From Lysobacteraceae bacterium (GTDB lineage: Bacteria; Pseudomonadota; Gammaproteobacteria; Xanthomonadales; Ahniellaceae), in assembly GCA_021299185.1 (NCBI GenBank), contig JAJTHZ010000025.1, positions 1 through 64,000 of the forward strand: a DNA stretch of 64,000 nt, written 5' to 3'. Under the pieces are notes generated by a model. That model saw only the letters and a list, made by a program, of their open reading frames with translations, had not been told where the DNA came from and ran no database searches. Below, one piece after another: positions 7,876 to 17,251 of this stretch. The first letter of the stretch is position 1. The number at the start of each line of letters is the position of its first letter. The position numbers were made by a program, and so were the translations under genes.

Positions 7876-9365
7876 AGGTCCGCCGCCAGCCGCGCGGCCG
7901 CGATCCGGCCCGACAGCGCCGCCATCGGCACCCCCGGGCCCGGATGCGTGCTGCCTCCGGCCAGGTACAGGCCCGGCATCCGGGTGCGCGCCCCCGGGCG
8001 CTTGAACGAGGCCTGCCAGCCGTGCGAGGCCGCCCCGTACAGCGCCCCGCCCGTGCCCGGGAACAGGTGGTGGAAGTCCGTCGGCGTCGCCAGCCGCGTC
8101 CATGCCGGATGGCGATCCAGGGTGAGGCCGCAGCGGGCCAGCAGATCGAAGGTGCGGGTCTCGCATGGCAGGGTCTCCGTGTCGTCCCAGCGCCGCCGGT
8201 CGCCGTCGGCCGGCGCATTGACCAGCACCAGCAAGCGTTCGGGCGCGCCGTCGGCCGGTGGCGCGACCGACTCGCGATCCTGCGCGCAGACGTACACCGT
8301 CGGCGCATCCGGTGCTTCGCCGGCATCCAGGATGCGGGTGAACTCGCGCGCGTAGTCGCGCGAGAAGAACACGTTGTGGCGCGCCAGCGGGAAGCCCGCG
8401 GTCGGCGCGGCCATGAGCCAGGTCAGGGCCGACAGCGATCGCCGGGCGCCGCGCGGCATGGGAGCGGCGCGCTGCGCCGCCGTGCCGAACAGGCCCGCGG
8501 CGACCGCGGCGGGGTCGGCGTTGAGCACCACCGCGTCGGCCTCGATCCGCTCGCCGCTGCGCAGGGTGACGCCGGCCACGCGGCCGTTGGCGCAGCACAC
8601 CTCGGCCACCTCGGCACCGAAGCGCAGGGCCGCGCCGCGCGCGCGCGCCGCGTCGGCCAGCGCGGTGGCCAGGCGGTGCATGCCGCCGTCGACGAACCAA
8701 ACGCCCTCCTGCTCCACGTGCGCGACTAGCATCAGGGTCGCGGGCGCGAGGAAGGGCGACGAGCCGCAGTACGTCGCGTAGCGGCCGAACAGCTGGCGCA
8801 GGCGCGGATCGTGGAAGTGGCGGCCCAGCGCCTGCCACAGGGTCGAGAACGGCGTGATGTCCCACAGCTCGCGCAGGCGCGTGAGCCCCACGGCGCGCAC
8901 CAGGGCCAGCGGGCTGTCGCAGGAGGCCCGCATGAACGGGCCTTCCAGCGTGCGGTAGATGCCCGCCGCGCGATGCATGAAGTCGAGGAATCGGCGCGCC
9001 TCGGCGGGCCCCGCGAAGGCGCCGATCGCGGCCGCGGAGTCCTCCACCCGCGCATGCAGGTCGAGGCGCGCCGCATCGCCGTCCCAGGCGTGGCGTGCCA
9101 GCACGCTGGCGCGGCGGGTGGGCACGCGATCGGCGAACGACAGCCCGGCGGCGTCGAACAGGGACTCGAACACCCAGCGCATGGTCAGCACCGTCGGGCC
9201 GGCGTCCACCGCCATGCCCGGGGCGACCTCGACCGCCCGCATCTTGCCGCCCGGCACGGGCGCCTTTTCCAGCACGGCGACGTCCAGGCCGCGCGCCGCC
9301 AGGTCGAGCGCCGCCGCCAGCCCGCCGACCCCCGCTCCCACCACCACCACCCTGGCGTCCGCCAT
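7818..9365 (-). CDS. crtD: Methoxyneurosporene (1-hydroxycarotenoid 3,4-) dehydrogenase
   Basis: CrtD, 515 aa, FAD-dependent carotenoid 3,4-desaturase, paralogous to CrtI. The N-terminal dinucleotide motif VVVGAGVGGLAAALDLAARG and the C-terminal GGSTHPGPGVPMAALSGRIAA signature are clear. With CrtC and CrtF it converts lycopene to spirilloxanthin; no crtA is seen, so spheroidenone-type ketolation is not predicted. It overlaps the conserved start of crtC by about 58 bases. It is divergent from crtE, with a perfect PpsR operator between them. Confidence 0.93.
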   Translation of the reverse strand: MADARVVVVGAGVGGLAAALDLAARGLDVAVLEKAPVPGGKMRAVEVAPGMAVDAGPTVLTMRWVFESLFDAAGLSFADRVPTRRASVLARHAWDGDAARLDLHARVEDSAAAIGAFAGPAEARRFLDFMHRAAGIYRTLEGPFMRASCDSPLALVRAVGLTRLRELWDITPFSTLWQALGRHFHDPRLRQLFGRYATYCGSSPFLAPATLMLVAHVEQEGVWFVDGGMHRLATALADAARARGAALRFGAEVAEVCCANGRVAGVTLRSGERIEADAVVLNADPAAVAAGLFGTAAQRAAPMPRGARRSLSALTWLMAAPTAGFPLARHNVFFSRDYAREFTRILDAGEAPDAPTVYVCAQDRESVAPPADGAPERLLVLVNAPADGDRRRWDDTETLPCETRTFDLLARCGLTLDRHPAWTRLATPTDFHHLFPGTGGALYGAASHGWQASFKRPGARTRMPGLYLAGGSTHPGPGVPMAALSGRIAAARLAADLASTARSRAVAMPGGTSMR

Positions 9366-9404
9366 GGCGCCCCCTCACGGTGCGTTGACGCTGGCAGTAT
9401 CCAG

Positions 9405-9422
9405 TGTCTAGAGTAACTGACA
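9405..9422. promoter_or_regulatory. PpsR/CrtJ operator between crtD and crtE
   Basis: Perfect TGT-N12-ACA (TGTCTAGAGTAACTGACA) in the gap between the divergent crtD and crtE. A second, degenerate site (only the ACA half kept, GTGACA) lies exactly 8 bp further at 9431-9448. It includes CTGACA (9417-9422), a possible -35 for crtE. Both carotenoid operons are likely repressed from here. Confidence 0.7.
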
Positions 9423-9476
9423 CAAGCATCCGACCATCGGATGTGACACCCGCCGCCGGGCGGGGAGGGGTTGGCC

Positions 9477-10346
9477 ATGGCTTCCGTCCCGCGCATCGAA
9501 CAGGCCCTGCTGGCGGCGATCGAACCGGGGGAGCAGGCGGGCTGTCCGCCGCAGCTCGCCGCCGCGGTGCGTTACGCGGTGTTCCCGGGTGGCGCGCGGA
9601 TCCGCCCGCGGCTGTGCCTCGCGGTGGCTGCGGCCTGCGGCGAGGACCATCCCGCGGTGGTCGACGCGGCGGCCGCCGCGATCGAACTGCTGCACTGCGC
9701 CTCGCTGGTCCACGACGACCTGCCGTGCTTCGACGATGCATCGACCCGGCGCGGCAAGCCGTCGGTGCACCGCGCCTACGGCGAGCGCCTCGCGGTGCTC
9801 ACCGGCGATGCCCTGATCGTGCTCGCCTTCGAGTCGCTGGCCGACGGCTGCATCGCCGCGCCGCAGCGCCTCGCGCCACTGCTGCGCGTGATCGGCCGCG
9901 CGGTCGGCACCGGCGGCGGCATCGTCGCCGGCCAGGCCTGGGAGTGCGAGCCGCGCGCGGTGCTCGCGCAGTACCAGCAGGCCAAGACCGGCTCGCTGTT
10001 CGCCGCCGCCACCCTGGCCGGCGCCACCGCGGCCGGCGTCGCGGACGCCGCGCCCTGGGCGCTGGTCGGCGAGCGCATCGGCGAGGCCTACCAGGTCGCC
10101 GACGACATCCTCGACGCGACCGCGAACGCGGCCGAGATCGGCAAGCCGGTCGGGCGCGACGAGGCGCTGGGCCGCCCCAGCGCGGTGGCGCAACTCGGCC
10201 TGCAGGGCGCGGTCGCGCTGGTGCGGCGCCTGGTCGCCGACGCCGCGGCGGCGGTGCCCGACTGCCCCGGCGCCGATGCGCTGCGCGAGGTACTGCGCGC
10301 GCAGGCCGACGCACTGCTGCCGCTGAACCTGCGCCAGGCCGCCTGA
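9477..10346 (+). CDS. crtE: Geranylgeranyl diphosphate synthase
   Basis: CrtE, 289 aa, makes GGPP for phytoene and for the bacteriochlorophyll tail. First Asp-rich motif DDLPCFDD near residue 80 and second DDILD near residue 205 identify a short-chain trans-prenyltransferase. ATG 9477 follows a strong GGGGAGGGG ribosome-binding site; a TTG at 9471 is less likely. The stop overlaps the crtF start (TGATG), so the two are coupled. Confidence 0.94.
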   Translation: MASVPRIEQALLAAIEPGEQAGCPPQLAAAVRYAVFPGGARIRPRLCLAVAAACGEDHPAVVDAAAAAIELLHCASLVHDDLPCFDDASTRRGKPSVHRAYGERLAVLTGDALIVLAFESLADGCIAAPQRLAPLLRVIGRAVGTGGGIVAGQAWECEPRAVLAQYQQAKTGSLFAAATLAGATAAGVADAAPWALVGERIGEAYQVADDILDATANAAEIGKPVGRDEALGRPSAVAQLGLQGAVALVRRLVADAAAAVPDCPGADALREVLRAQADALLPLNLRQAA

Positions 10347-11509
10347 TGGCCACCCCGGCCGCCCCATCGTGGCCCGCGGCCGGCGGCTGGGCCGCGCGCC
10401 TGCACGCCTGGATCGACGCCCGCGTGTCGAGCGCGCGTTTCCGCCGCTGGGCGGCCGCGTTCCCGCTGACCCGGCCGATCGCGCGCCGCCGCGCCGGGCA
10501 GTTGTTCGACCTGGTCGCCGGCTTCGTCTACTCGCAGGTCCTGCTCGCCTGCGTGCGGCTGGACGTGTTCGAACTGCTCTCGCGCGAGGGGCCGCAGGAC
10601 GCGCCCGCGCTGGCGCGGCGCTGGGCGATGCCGCTGGATGCCTGCGTGCGGCTGCTGGAAGCGGCGGTCGCGCTGCGCCTGCTGGCGCGGCGTGGCGGAC
10701 AGTACGCGCTCGGCGCGCTGGGTGCGGCGCTGGTCGACAACCCCGCGCTGCGCGCGATGATCGAGCACCACGACGCCTTCTACGACGACCTGCGCGATCC
10801 GCTGGCGCTGCTGCGCCGCGGCACCGGCGACGGCGCGCTGGCCGCCTACTGGCCGTATGCCGCGCAGCGCGACGAGCGCGCGCTCGACGCGGCGGCCGTC
10901 GCGCCCTACAGCGCGCTGATGGCGGCCTCGCAGCCGCTAGTCGCCGACGACGTGCTGGATGCCTTCCCGCTGCACGGCCGACGCTGCCTGCTGGATGTCG
11001 GCGGCGGCGAAGGCGGCTTCCTGTGCAGCGCCGCGCGCCGTGCGCCCGACCTCGACCTGGTGCTGTTCGACCTGCCGGCGGTGGCCGATCGTGCGCGTGC
11101 GCGCTTCGCGGCCGAAGGCCTGGCCCACCGCGCGCGGGCGGTGGGCGGCAGTTTCGTGCGCGACCCGCTGCCGGAGGGCGCCGACACGGTGTCGCTGGTG
11201 CGCGTGCTGCACGACCACGACGACGACACCGTGCGCACCATCCTGCGCGCCGTGCGTCGCGTGCTGCCGCCCGACGGCGTGCTGCTGGTCGCCGAGCCGA
11301 TGGCCGGCCTGCCGGGGGTGGCGCCGATGGCCGACGCCTACTTCGGGTTCTACCTGATGGCGATGGGCCGCGGTCGCGCCCGCACGCCGGATCACCTCGC
11401 CGCGCTGCTGCGCGAATGCGGCTTCGACGGCGGGCGGCAGGTGCCGACCCGGCTGCCGATCCAGACCGCCCTGCGGATCGCCCGGCCGGTGACGACATCG
11501 TTCAGTTGA
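10346..11509 (+). CDS. crtF: Demethylspheroidene/hydroxycarotenoid O-methyltransferase
   Basis: CrtF, 387 aa, SAM-dependent methyltransferase that methylates the 1-hydroxyl of acyclic carotenoids. It has the winged-helix dimerisation half (residues about 30-130) and a class I SAM-binding motif LLDVGGGEGGFL at about residue 213, then LVRVLHDHDDD, typical of plant-type O-methyltransferases. Start by one-base overlap with crtE. The gene ends just before the operators of bchC; the crtEF and bchC units are adjacent on the same strand. Confidence 0.92.
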   Translation: MATPAAPSWPAAGGWAARLHAWIDARVSSARFRRWAAAFPLTRPIARRRAGQLFDLVAGFVYSQVLLACVRLDVFELLSREGPQDAPALARRWAMPLDACVRLLEAAVALRLLARRGGQYALGALGAALVDNPALRAMIEHHDAFYDDLRDPLALLRRGTGDGALAAYWPYAAQRDERALDAAAVAPYSALMAASQPLVADDVLDAFPLHGRRCLLDVGGGEGGFLCSAARRAPDLDLVLFDLPAVADRARARFAAEGLAHRARAVGGSFVRDPLPEGADTVSLVRVLHDHDDDTVRTILRAVRRVLPPDGVLLVAEPMAGLPGVAPMADAYFGFYLMAMGRGRARTPDHLAALLRECGFDGGRQVPTRLPIQTALRIARPVTTSFS

Positions 11510-11518
11510 CACGAAAAG

Positions 11519-11562
11519 CGTCACTTCTACTTGACACTTCATCCAGTCAGCATAGACTGACA
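11519..11562 (+). promoter_or_regulatory. bchC promoter with tandem PpsR/CrtJ operators
   Basis: Two sites 8 bp apart: 11519-11536 (CGT-N12-ACA) and 11545-11562 (AGT-N12-ACA), each one mismatch from TGT-N12-ACA. A sigma70-like promoter overlaps them: -35 TTGACA (11531-11536), 16-bp spacer, -10 TAGACT (11553-11558). The bchC promoter of Rhodobacter is a classic CrtJ/PpsR target with the same 8-bp geometry. Confidence 0.75.
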
Positions 11563-11634
11563 CTGACGCGAACCCTGCGCCGAACCCGGAGGACCGAACT
11601 CCGAGGACCGGCACCAGGCCGCGGGGAGGTTCCC

Positions 11635-12579
11635 ATCGACACCACGGCGATCGTGTTCGAGCGGCCCGGGCAACTGGCGCTGGCTCGCCTCGACCTCTCC
11701 CCGCCGAGCGAGGAGGACGTGGTCGTCGACGTGCATTTCAGCGGCATCAGCACCGGCACCGAGCGCCTGCTGTGGACCGGCGCGATGCCGCCCTTCCCCG
11801 GCATGGGCTACCCGCTGGTGCCCGGCTACGAATCGGTCGGCCGCGTGCGCGACGCCGGCTCGCGCAGCGGGCGCTGCATCGGCGACACCGTGTTCGTGCC
11901 GGGCGCGAAGTGCTTCGGCAGCGTGCGCGGGCTGTTCGGCGGCGCCGCCGCGACGCTGGTGGTGCCCGGCGCGCGCGTGGTGCCGATCGACGAACGCCTC
12001 GGCGACCAGGGCGTGCTGCTCGCGCTGGCCGCCACCGCCTGGCACGCGATCGCACCCGGCGGCACGCTGGACGCCCCGGAACTCATCGTCGGCCACGGCG
12101 TGCTCGGCCGCCTGCTCGCGCGGCTGTGCATCGCCGCCGGCGCGCCAGCGCCCACCGTCTGGGAGCGCAATCCCGCGCGCAGCGAAGGCGCCGCCGGCTA
12201 CGCGGTGCTCGATCCGGACGCCGACCCGCGCCGCGACTACCGCGTGATCTGCGACTGCAGCGGCGACGCCGGCCTGCTCGATGCGCTGATCGCGCGCCTT
12301 GCGCCCGGCGGCGAGATCGTGCTCGCCGGCTTCTACAGCGAACCGCTGTCCTTCGCCTTTCCGCCGGCCTTCATGCGCGAAGCGCGCCTGCGCGTCGCCG
12401 CGCAGTGGCAGCCGTCGGACCTGGCCACGGTCAAGCGTCTCGCCGAATCCGGTGCGCTGTCGCTGGCCGGACTCATCACCCACCGCAGCGCACCCGACGC
12501 CGCGGACCTTGCCTATCGCACCGCATTCGGCGATCCGGGCTGTCTGAAGATGATCCTCGACTGGAGGGCGTACGCATGA
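11635..12579 (+). CDS. bchC: 3-hydroxyethyl bacteriochlorophyllide a dehydrogenase
   Basis: BchC oxidises the C3 hydroxyethyl group to the acetyl group of bacteriochlorophyllide a. It is a medium-chain dehydrogenase-like protein of about 314 aa with the family's GISTGTERLLWTG and GMGYPLVPGYESVG blocks. The family normally begins M-D-T-x-A-V/I-V-F; here the matching codon is ATC (11635), and GGAGG stands 5 bases before it. The next GTG (11653) has no ribosome-binding site at a usable distance. So either ATC is the start codon or a G is misread or mutated. Its stop overlaps bchX (ATGA). Confidence 0.9.
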   Translation: MDTTAIVFERPGQLALARLDLSPPSEEDVVVDVHFSGISTGTERLLWTGAMPPFPGMGYPLVPGYESVGRVRDAGSRSGRCIGDTVFVPGAKCFGSVRGLFGGAAATLVVPGARVVPIDERLGDQGVLLALAATAWHAIAPGGTLDAPELIVGHGVLGRLLARLCIAAGAPAPTVWERNPARSEGAAGYAVLDPDADPRRDYRVICDCSGDAGLLDALIARLAPGGEIVLAGFYSEPLSFAFPPAFMREARLRVAAQWQPSDLATVKRLAESGALSLAGLITHRSAPDAADLAYRTAFGDPGCLKMILDWRAYA

Positions 12580-13598
12580 GCGCTGGCGCAGAAGGACTGG
12601 CAGGCACTTCGATCCCGATCCGCATGATCGACGACAACCTGCGCGCGGAAGCCGCCACACCGCCCGACCCGGTGGCCACCGGCCCGGTGAAGAAGGACAC
12701 GCAGATCATCGCGATCTACGGCAAGGGCGGCATCGGCAAGAGCTTCACCCTGGCCAACCTGAGCTACATGATGGCGCAGCAGGGCAAGAAGGTCCTGCTG
12801 ATCGGCTGCGACCCCAAGAGCGACACCACCTCGCTGCTGTTCGGCGGACGCGCCTGCCCGACCATCATCGAGACCTCGTCGAAGAAGAAGCTCGCCGGCG
12901 AGCCGGTGCGCATCGGCGACATCTGCTTCAAGCGCGACGGCGTGTTCGCGATGGAGTTGGGCGGTCCCGAGGTCGGCCGCGGCTGCGGCGGGCGCGGCAT
13001 CATCCACGGCTTCGAGACGCTGGAGAAGCTCGGCTTCCACGACTGGGGCTTCGACTACGTCCTGCTCGACTTCCTCGGCGACGTGGTCTGCGGCGGCTTC
13101 GGCCTGCCGATCGCGCGCGACATGTGCCAGAAGGTGATCGTGGTCGGCAGCAACGACCTGCAGTCGCTGTACGTGGCCAACAACGTGTGCAGCGCGGTCG
13201 AGTACTTCCGCAAGCTCGGCGGCAACGTCGGCGTGGCCGGCATCGTGATCAACAAGGACGACGGCACCGGCGAAGCGGCGGCCTTCGCCGAGAAGGTCGG
13301 CATCCCGGTGCTCGCCGCGATCCCGGCGCACGAGGACATCCGGCGCAAGAGCGCCTCCTACGAGATCATCGGCAAGCCCGGCGGCCAGTGGGGTGCGCTG
13401 TTCGAGGAGCTGGCGACCAACGTCGCGATCGCCCCGCCGATGCGCCCGACGCCGCTCGGCCAGGACGCCCTGCTGGGCCTGTTTTCCAGCGCCAGCACCG
13501 GCCGCGACGTGGTGCTCGACCCGGCGACCGAGTTCGACATGTGCGGTCGCGTCGAACTCACCAAGCCCTCGCTCGAAATCGTCTACGAGACCGCCTGA
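12576..13598 (+). CDS. bchX: Chlorophyllide a reductase, iron protein subunit X
   Basis: BchX, 340 aa, NifH-like ATPase that passes electrons to BchYZ for C7-C8 reduction of chlorophyllide a, the step committing to bacteriochlorophyll. The P-loop [10 protein letters not shown] is near residue 47. The cluster-binding cysteines lie in GRGCGGRG and in DVVCGGF, where two subunits share one 4Fe-4S cluster. Second gene of bchCXYZ, overlapping bchC by four bases. Confidence 0.96.
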   Translation: MSAGAEGLAGTSIPIRMIDDNLRAEAATPPDPVATGPVKKDTQIIAIYGKGGIGKSFTLANLSYMMAQQGKKVLLIGCDPKSDTTSLLFGGRACPTIIETSSKKKLAGEPVRIGDICFKRDGVFAMELGGPEVGRGCGGRGIIHGFETLEKLGFHDWGFDYVLLDFLGDVVCGGFGLPIARDMCQKVIVVGSNDLQSLYVANNVCSAVEYFRKLGGNVGVAGIVINKDDGTGEAAAFAEKVGIPVLAAIPAHEDIRRKSASYEIIGKPGGQWGALFEELATNVAIAPPMRPTPLGQDALLGLFSSASTGRDVVLDPATEFDMCGRVELTKPSLEIVYETA

Positions 13599-13606
13599 GC
13601 CGCGCC

Positions 13607-15133
13607 ATGAGCGAACCCCTCGCCACCGCGCTGCCCAATCCCGAAGCCGTCAAGGCTGACGGGCTGGGCTGCCATTCGGGCAAGGACGCGCTGCTCGCCG
13701 CGGCCAAGGCGGCGGGCAAGTCCGAAACGCTGGACCGCTACGCGAAGGACTACCCGAAGGGCCCGCACGACCAGCCGCAGTCGATGTGCCCGGCGTTCGG
13801 CTCGCTGCGCGTCGGCCTTCGCATGCGGCGCACCGCCACCGTGCTCAGCGGCTCGGCCTGCTGCGTGTACGGCCTGACCTTCACCTCGCACTTCTACGGC
13901 GCGCGGCGCACGGTCGGCTACGTGCCGTTCAATTCCGAGACGCTGGTCACCGGCAAGCTGTTCGAGGACATCCGCGACGCGGTGCACGCGCTGGCCGATC
14001 CCGCGCAGTACGACGCCATCGTGGTCACCAACCTGTGCGTGCCGACCGCCAGCGGCGTGCCGCTGCAGTTGCTGCCGCGCGAGATCAACGGCGTGCGCAT
14101 CATCGGCATCGACGTGCCGGGCTTCGGCGTGCCCACCCATGCGGAGGCCAAGGACGTGCTGGCCGGCGCCATGCTGCGCTACGCGCGCGGCGAGGCCGAG
14201 GCCGGTCCGGTGCAGGCCCCGCGCGGCGGGCGCGGCGAAAAGCCCACCGTGACCCTGGTCGGCGAGGTCTTTCCCGCCGATCCGGTCGGCATCGGCATGC
14301 TGCTCGAGCCGCTCGGGCTCGCCGCCGGGCCGGTCGTGCCCACCCGCGAGTGGCGCGACCTGTACGCCGCGCTCGACGGCGCGGTGGTGGCGGCCATCCA
14401 TCCGTTCTACACCGCCTCGATCCGCGAGTTCGAAGCCGCCGGCCGGCCGATCGTCGGCAGCGCGCCGGTCGGCCACGACGGCACCGCGGACTGGCTGCGC
14501 GCGATCGGTCGCGCGGCCGGCGTGGCGGCCGAGACCATCGACGCCGCGCAGAACCGCTTCCTGCCGATGGTGCGCGCCGCGCTCGCGCGGATGCCGGTGC
14601 AGGGGCGGATCACGCTCAGCGGCTACGAGGGTTCCGAACTGCTGGTCGCGCGCCTGCTGGTCGAAAGCGGCGCCGACGTGCGCTATGTCGGCACCGCCTG
14701 TCCCAAGACCCCGTGGAGCGCACCCGACCTGGCCTGGCTCGAAGCGCGCGGCGTGCACGTGCAGTACCGCGCCTCGCTGGAGCAGGACCTGGCCGCGATG
14801 GCCGAGTTCGAACCGGACCTCGCGATCGGCACCACGCCGGTGGTGCAGGCCGCGAAGGCGCGCAAGATCCCCGCGCTCTACTTCACCAACCTGATCTCGG
14901 CGCGCCCCCTGATGGGACCCGCCGGCGCCGGCTCGCTGGCCACCGTAGTCAACGCCGCGATCGGCAACAAGCCGCGCTTCGCCGCGATGGAGGCCTTCTT
15001 CGAGGGCGTCGGCAGCGGGCACGCCGCCGGCGTCTGGGAAACGGTGCCGAAGGACCGTCCCGAGTTCCGCGAACAGTACGCGCGCAAGGTCGCCAAGGCG
15101 GCCAAGGCCGCCAACGTCGAGGAGCCGATCTGA
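13607..15133 (+). CDS. bchY: Chlorophyllide a reductase subunit Y
   Basis: BchY, 508 aa, NifD-like catalytic subunit of chlorophyllide a oxidoreductase. Cysteines of the NB-type cluster region are visible in [11 protein letters not shown] and [12 protein letters not shown], together with the following [10 protein letters not shown] segment. It begins 8 bases after bchX and overlaps the start of bchZ (TGATG). It forms the catalytic heterotetramer with BchZ. Confidence 0.95.
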   Translation: MSEPLATALPNPEAVKADGLGCHSGKDALLAAAKAAGKSETLDRYAKDYPKGPHDQPQSMCPAFGSLRVGLRMRRTATVLSGSACCVYGLTFTSHFYGARRTVGYVPFNSETLVTGKLFEDIRDAVHALADPAQYDAIVVTNLCVPTASGVPLQLLPREINGVRIIGIDVPGFGVPTHAEAKDVLAGAMLRYARGEAEAGPVQAPRGGRGEKPTVTLVGEVFPADPVGIGMLLEPLGLAAGPVVPTREWRDLYAALDGAVVAAIHPFYTASIREFEAAGRPIVGSAPVGHDGTADWLRAIGRAAGVAAETIDAAQNRFLPMVRAALARMPVQGRITLSGYEGSELLVARLLVESGADVRYVGTACPKTPWSAPDLAWLEARGVHVQYRASLEQDLAAMAEFEPDLAIGTTPVVQAAKARKIPALYFTNLISARPLMGPAGAGSLATVVNAAIGNKPRFAAMEAFFEGVGSGHAAGVWETVPKDRPEFREQYARKVAKAAKAANVEEPI

Positions 15134-16581
15134 TGCTGGTGCTCGACCACGATCGCGCGGGCGGCTACTGGGGCGCGGTGTACGTGTTCACCGCGGTCAA
15201 GGGCCTGCAGGTCGTCATCGACGGCCCGGTCGGCTGCGAGAACCTGCCGGTGACCTCGGTCCTGCACTACACCGACGCGCTGCCGCCGCACGAACTGCCG
15301 ATCGTGGTCACCGGGCTGGCCGAGGAGCAACTCGGCCGCGAGGGCACCGAAGGCGCGATGAAACGCGCCCACGCCGTGCTCGACCCGAACCTGCCGGCGG
15401 TGGTGGTGACCGGCTCGATCGCCGAGATGATCGGCGGCGGCGTCACGCCCGAAGGCACCAGCCTGCAGCGCTTCCTGCCGCGCACCATCGACGAAGACCA
15501 GTGGCAGTGCGCGAACCGCGCGATGAACTGGCTGTGGACGCAATACGGACTCAAGAAGATTCCGGCGCGCAAGCGCAAGGAAGGCAGCAAGCCGCGGGTG
15601 AACCTGATCGGGCCCTGCTACGGCACCTTCAACATGCCGAGCGACCTGGCCGAAATCCGGCGCCTCGTGGAGGGCATCGGCGCCGAGGTGAACCTCGTGT
15701 TCCCGCTCGGCACGCACCTCGCCGACATCCCGAAGTTGATCGACGCCGACGCCAACATCTGCCTGTACCGCGAGTTCGGCCGCGCGCTGTGCGAGGCGCT
15801 GGAGCGCCCCTACCTGATGGCGCCGATCGGCCTGCACAGCACGACGCGCTTCCTGCGCAAGCTGGGCGAGGTGCTGGGGCTGGATCCCGAGCCCTTCATC
15901 GAGCGCGAGAAGCACACCACGATCAAGCCGCTGTGGGACCTGTGGCGCTCGGTCACCCAGGACTTCTTCGCAACCGCCTCGTTCGCGATCGTCGCCGGCG
16001 ACACCTACGTGCGCGGCGTGCGGCGCTTCCTCGAGGACGAACTGGGCATGCCCTGCCAGTTCGCGGTGCCGCGCATCCCCGGCGCCAAGACCGACAACGC
16101 CGCCGTGCGGCGCATGGTCCGCGAGAAGCCGCCGCTGGTGATGTTTGGCTCCTACAACGAGCGCATGTACCTCGCCGAGGCCGGCAGCCGCGCGACCTAC
16201 ATCCCGGCCTCGTTCCCCGGCGCCGTGATCCGCCGCCACACCGGCACGCCCTTCATGGGCTACGCCGGCGCGACCTACATCGTGCAGGAGTTCTGCAACG
16301 CGCTGTTCGACGCGCTGTTCCACATCCTGCCGCTGGGCACCGACCTCGACAAGGTCGATCCCACGCCCTCGCGCCTGCACCAGCAACTGCCGTGGATGGA
16401 CGACGCCCGCGCGCTGCTGGAACGCATCCTTGAGGAGCAGCCGGTGCTGGTGCGCATCTCGGCCGCCAAGCGGCTGCGCGATCGCGCCGAACGCGAGGCG
16501 CGTAGCGCCGGCGAGGCCGCGGTCAGCGCCGAGCGCGTGCAGCGCGCGCGGCGCGCCCTCACCGACGGAGAGCCGGCGTGA
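15133..16581 (+). CDS. bchZ: Chlorophyllide a reductase subunit Z
   Basis: BchZ, 482 aa, NifK-like partner of BchY. The N-terminal half carries the [17 protein letters not shown] block with the cluster Cys. A further conserved region, [25 protein letters not shown], lies in the C-terminal quarter. It is the last bch gene before the puf operon; only about 125 bases separate it from pufB and no PpsR site is seen there. Read-through from the bchC promoter into pufBALMC is therefore likely, as in Rhodobacter superoperons. Confidence 0.95.
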   Translation: MLVLDHDRAGGYWGAVYVFTAVKGLQVVIDGPVGCENLPVTSVLHYTDALPPHELPIVVTGLAEEQLGREGTEGAMKRAHAVLDPNLPAVVVTGSIAEMIGGGVTPEGTSLQRFLPRTIDEDQWQCANRAMNWLWTQYGLKKIPARKRKEGSKPRVNLIGPCYGTFNMPSDLAEIRRLVEGIGAEVNLVFPLGTHLADIPKLIDADANICLYREFGRALCEALERPYLMAPIGLHSTTRFLRKLGEVLGLDPEPFIEREKHTTIKPLWDLWRSVTQDFFATASFAIVAGDTYVRGVRRFLEDELGMPCQFAVPRIPGAKTDNAAVRRMVREKPPLVMFGSYNERMYLAEAGSRATYIPASFPGAVIRRHTGTPFMGYAGATYIVQEFCNALFDALFHILPLGTDLDKVDPTPSRLHQQLPWMDDARALLERILEEQPVLVRISAAKRLRDRAEREARSAGEAAVSAERVQRARRALTDGEPA

Positions 16582-16597
16582 GCCGCACCCTCCACCA

Positions 16598-16616
16598 CGC
16601 CCGGCAAGCCCGGGCG
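16598..16616 (+). other. Hairpin between bchZ and pufB
   Basis: Inverted repeat CGCCCGG (16598-16604) / CCGGGCG (16610-16616) with a 5-base loop, 17 bases after the bchZ stop. No T-tract follows. More likely an mRNA processing or stability element, or a partial pause site, than a full terminator. Confidence 0.5.
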
Positions 16617-16706
16617 ACCCATCGGCCCCGACGCGCGAGCGCCGGGGCGGTTCCCGGCCACGCGGGTCGCGTGGCGCACGCCGCAAGGCGTAACCGGAGG
16701 TAGACC

Positions 16707-16853
16707 ATGGCTGAAGAAAGACGGTCGCTGACGGGGCTGACGGAAACGGAAGCGAAGGAGTTCCACGCCATCTTCGTATCCAGCTTCATCGGCTTCACGG
16801 TCATCGCGATCATCGCGCACTTCCTGGTGTGGCAGTGGAGGCCGTGGCTCTGA
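16707..16853 (+). CDS. pufB: Light-harvesting 1 beta subunit
   Basis: LH1 beta polypeptide, 48 aa, one transmembrane helix. His38 in AHFLVW is the expected ligand of the B875-type bacteriochlorophyll, and His20 in EFHAIF is the conserved N-side His. The end WQWRPWL is the LH1-beta signature that distinguishes it from the LH2 beta at 42411. A GGAGG stands upstream of ATG 16707. A small hairpin (16862-16877, TCCGCC/GGCGGA) follows the stop, before pufA. Confidence 0.94.
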   Translation: MAEERRSLTGLTETEAKEFHAIFVSSFIGFTVIAIIAHFLVWQWRPWL

Positions 16854-16933
16854 GCACGCGCTCCGCCTGAGGGCGGACGCACTCGGTCCACGCCACACCG
16901 CACCGCGTTTCCAACCAACCGGAGGTTACAGAC

Positions 16934-17116
16934 ATGTGGAGAGTCTGGCTGTTGTTCGATCCGCGCAAGTCGCTGGTCGCGCTGTTCACCTTCCTGTTCG
17001 TCCTGGCCCTGCTGATCCATTTCATCCTGCTCAGCACCGCCAAGTACAACTGGATCGAAGGCGCCGCCGGCGCGGCTCCCGCCGCGTCGCAGAACTCGTC
17101 CCTGCCCGCGGGCTGA
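16934..17116 (+). CDS. pufA: Light-harvesting 1 alpha subunit
   Basis: LH1 alpha polypeptide, 60 aa: N-terminal [13 protein letters not shown], one membrane helix with the bacteriochlorophyll ligand His in LLIHFILLS, then YNWIEG at the periplasmic side. The last 17 residues are an Ala/Ser-rich extension. Preceded by a GGAGG ribosome-binding site. With PufB it forms the ring around the reaction centre; strong hairpins after it (17135-17226) probably stabilise the pufBA message. Confidence 0.94.
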   Translation: MWRVWLLFDPRKSLVALFTFLFVLALLIHFILLSTAKYNWIEGAAGAAPAASQNSSLPAG

Positions 17117-17134
17117 GGACGGTTCCACGAAGTG

Positions 17135-17226
17135 CCGGCTGGCGGCATCGGACGCGCCCGGTCTGACCGGGAGCGCCCGCGGTCGCCAGCCGGTGGGGAC
17201 AAGTCGCCGTCCATTCGCGGACGGCG
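17135..17226 (+). other. puf intercistronic hairpins
   Basis: Two strong stem-loops between pufA and pufL. The first has 10-bp arms CCGGCTGGCG (17135-17144) / CGCCAGCCGG (17184-17193) with a smaller internal stem. The second is CGCCGTCC (17205-17212) / GGACGGCG (17219-17226) with a 6-base loop. In Rhodobacter, hairpins in this place protect the pufBA mRNA from 3' decay and set the LH1:RC ratio. Confidence 0.8.
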
Positions 17227-17251
17227 CGGCAAAAGACGCATGGGGTGATCC

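Noticed and set aside
16582-16706. pufQ or an independent PpsR-controlled puf promoter
   Set aside because: No open frame of suitable length and no TGT-N12-ACA or -35/-10 pair is found; only a hairpin.
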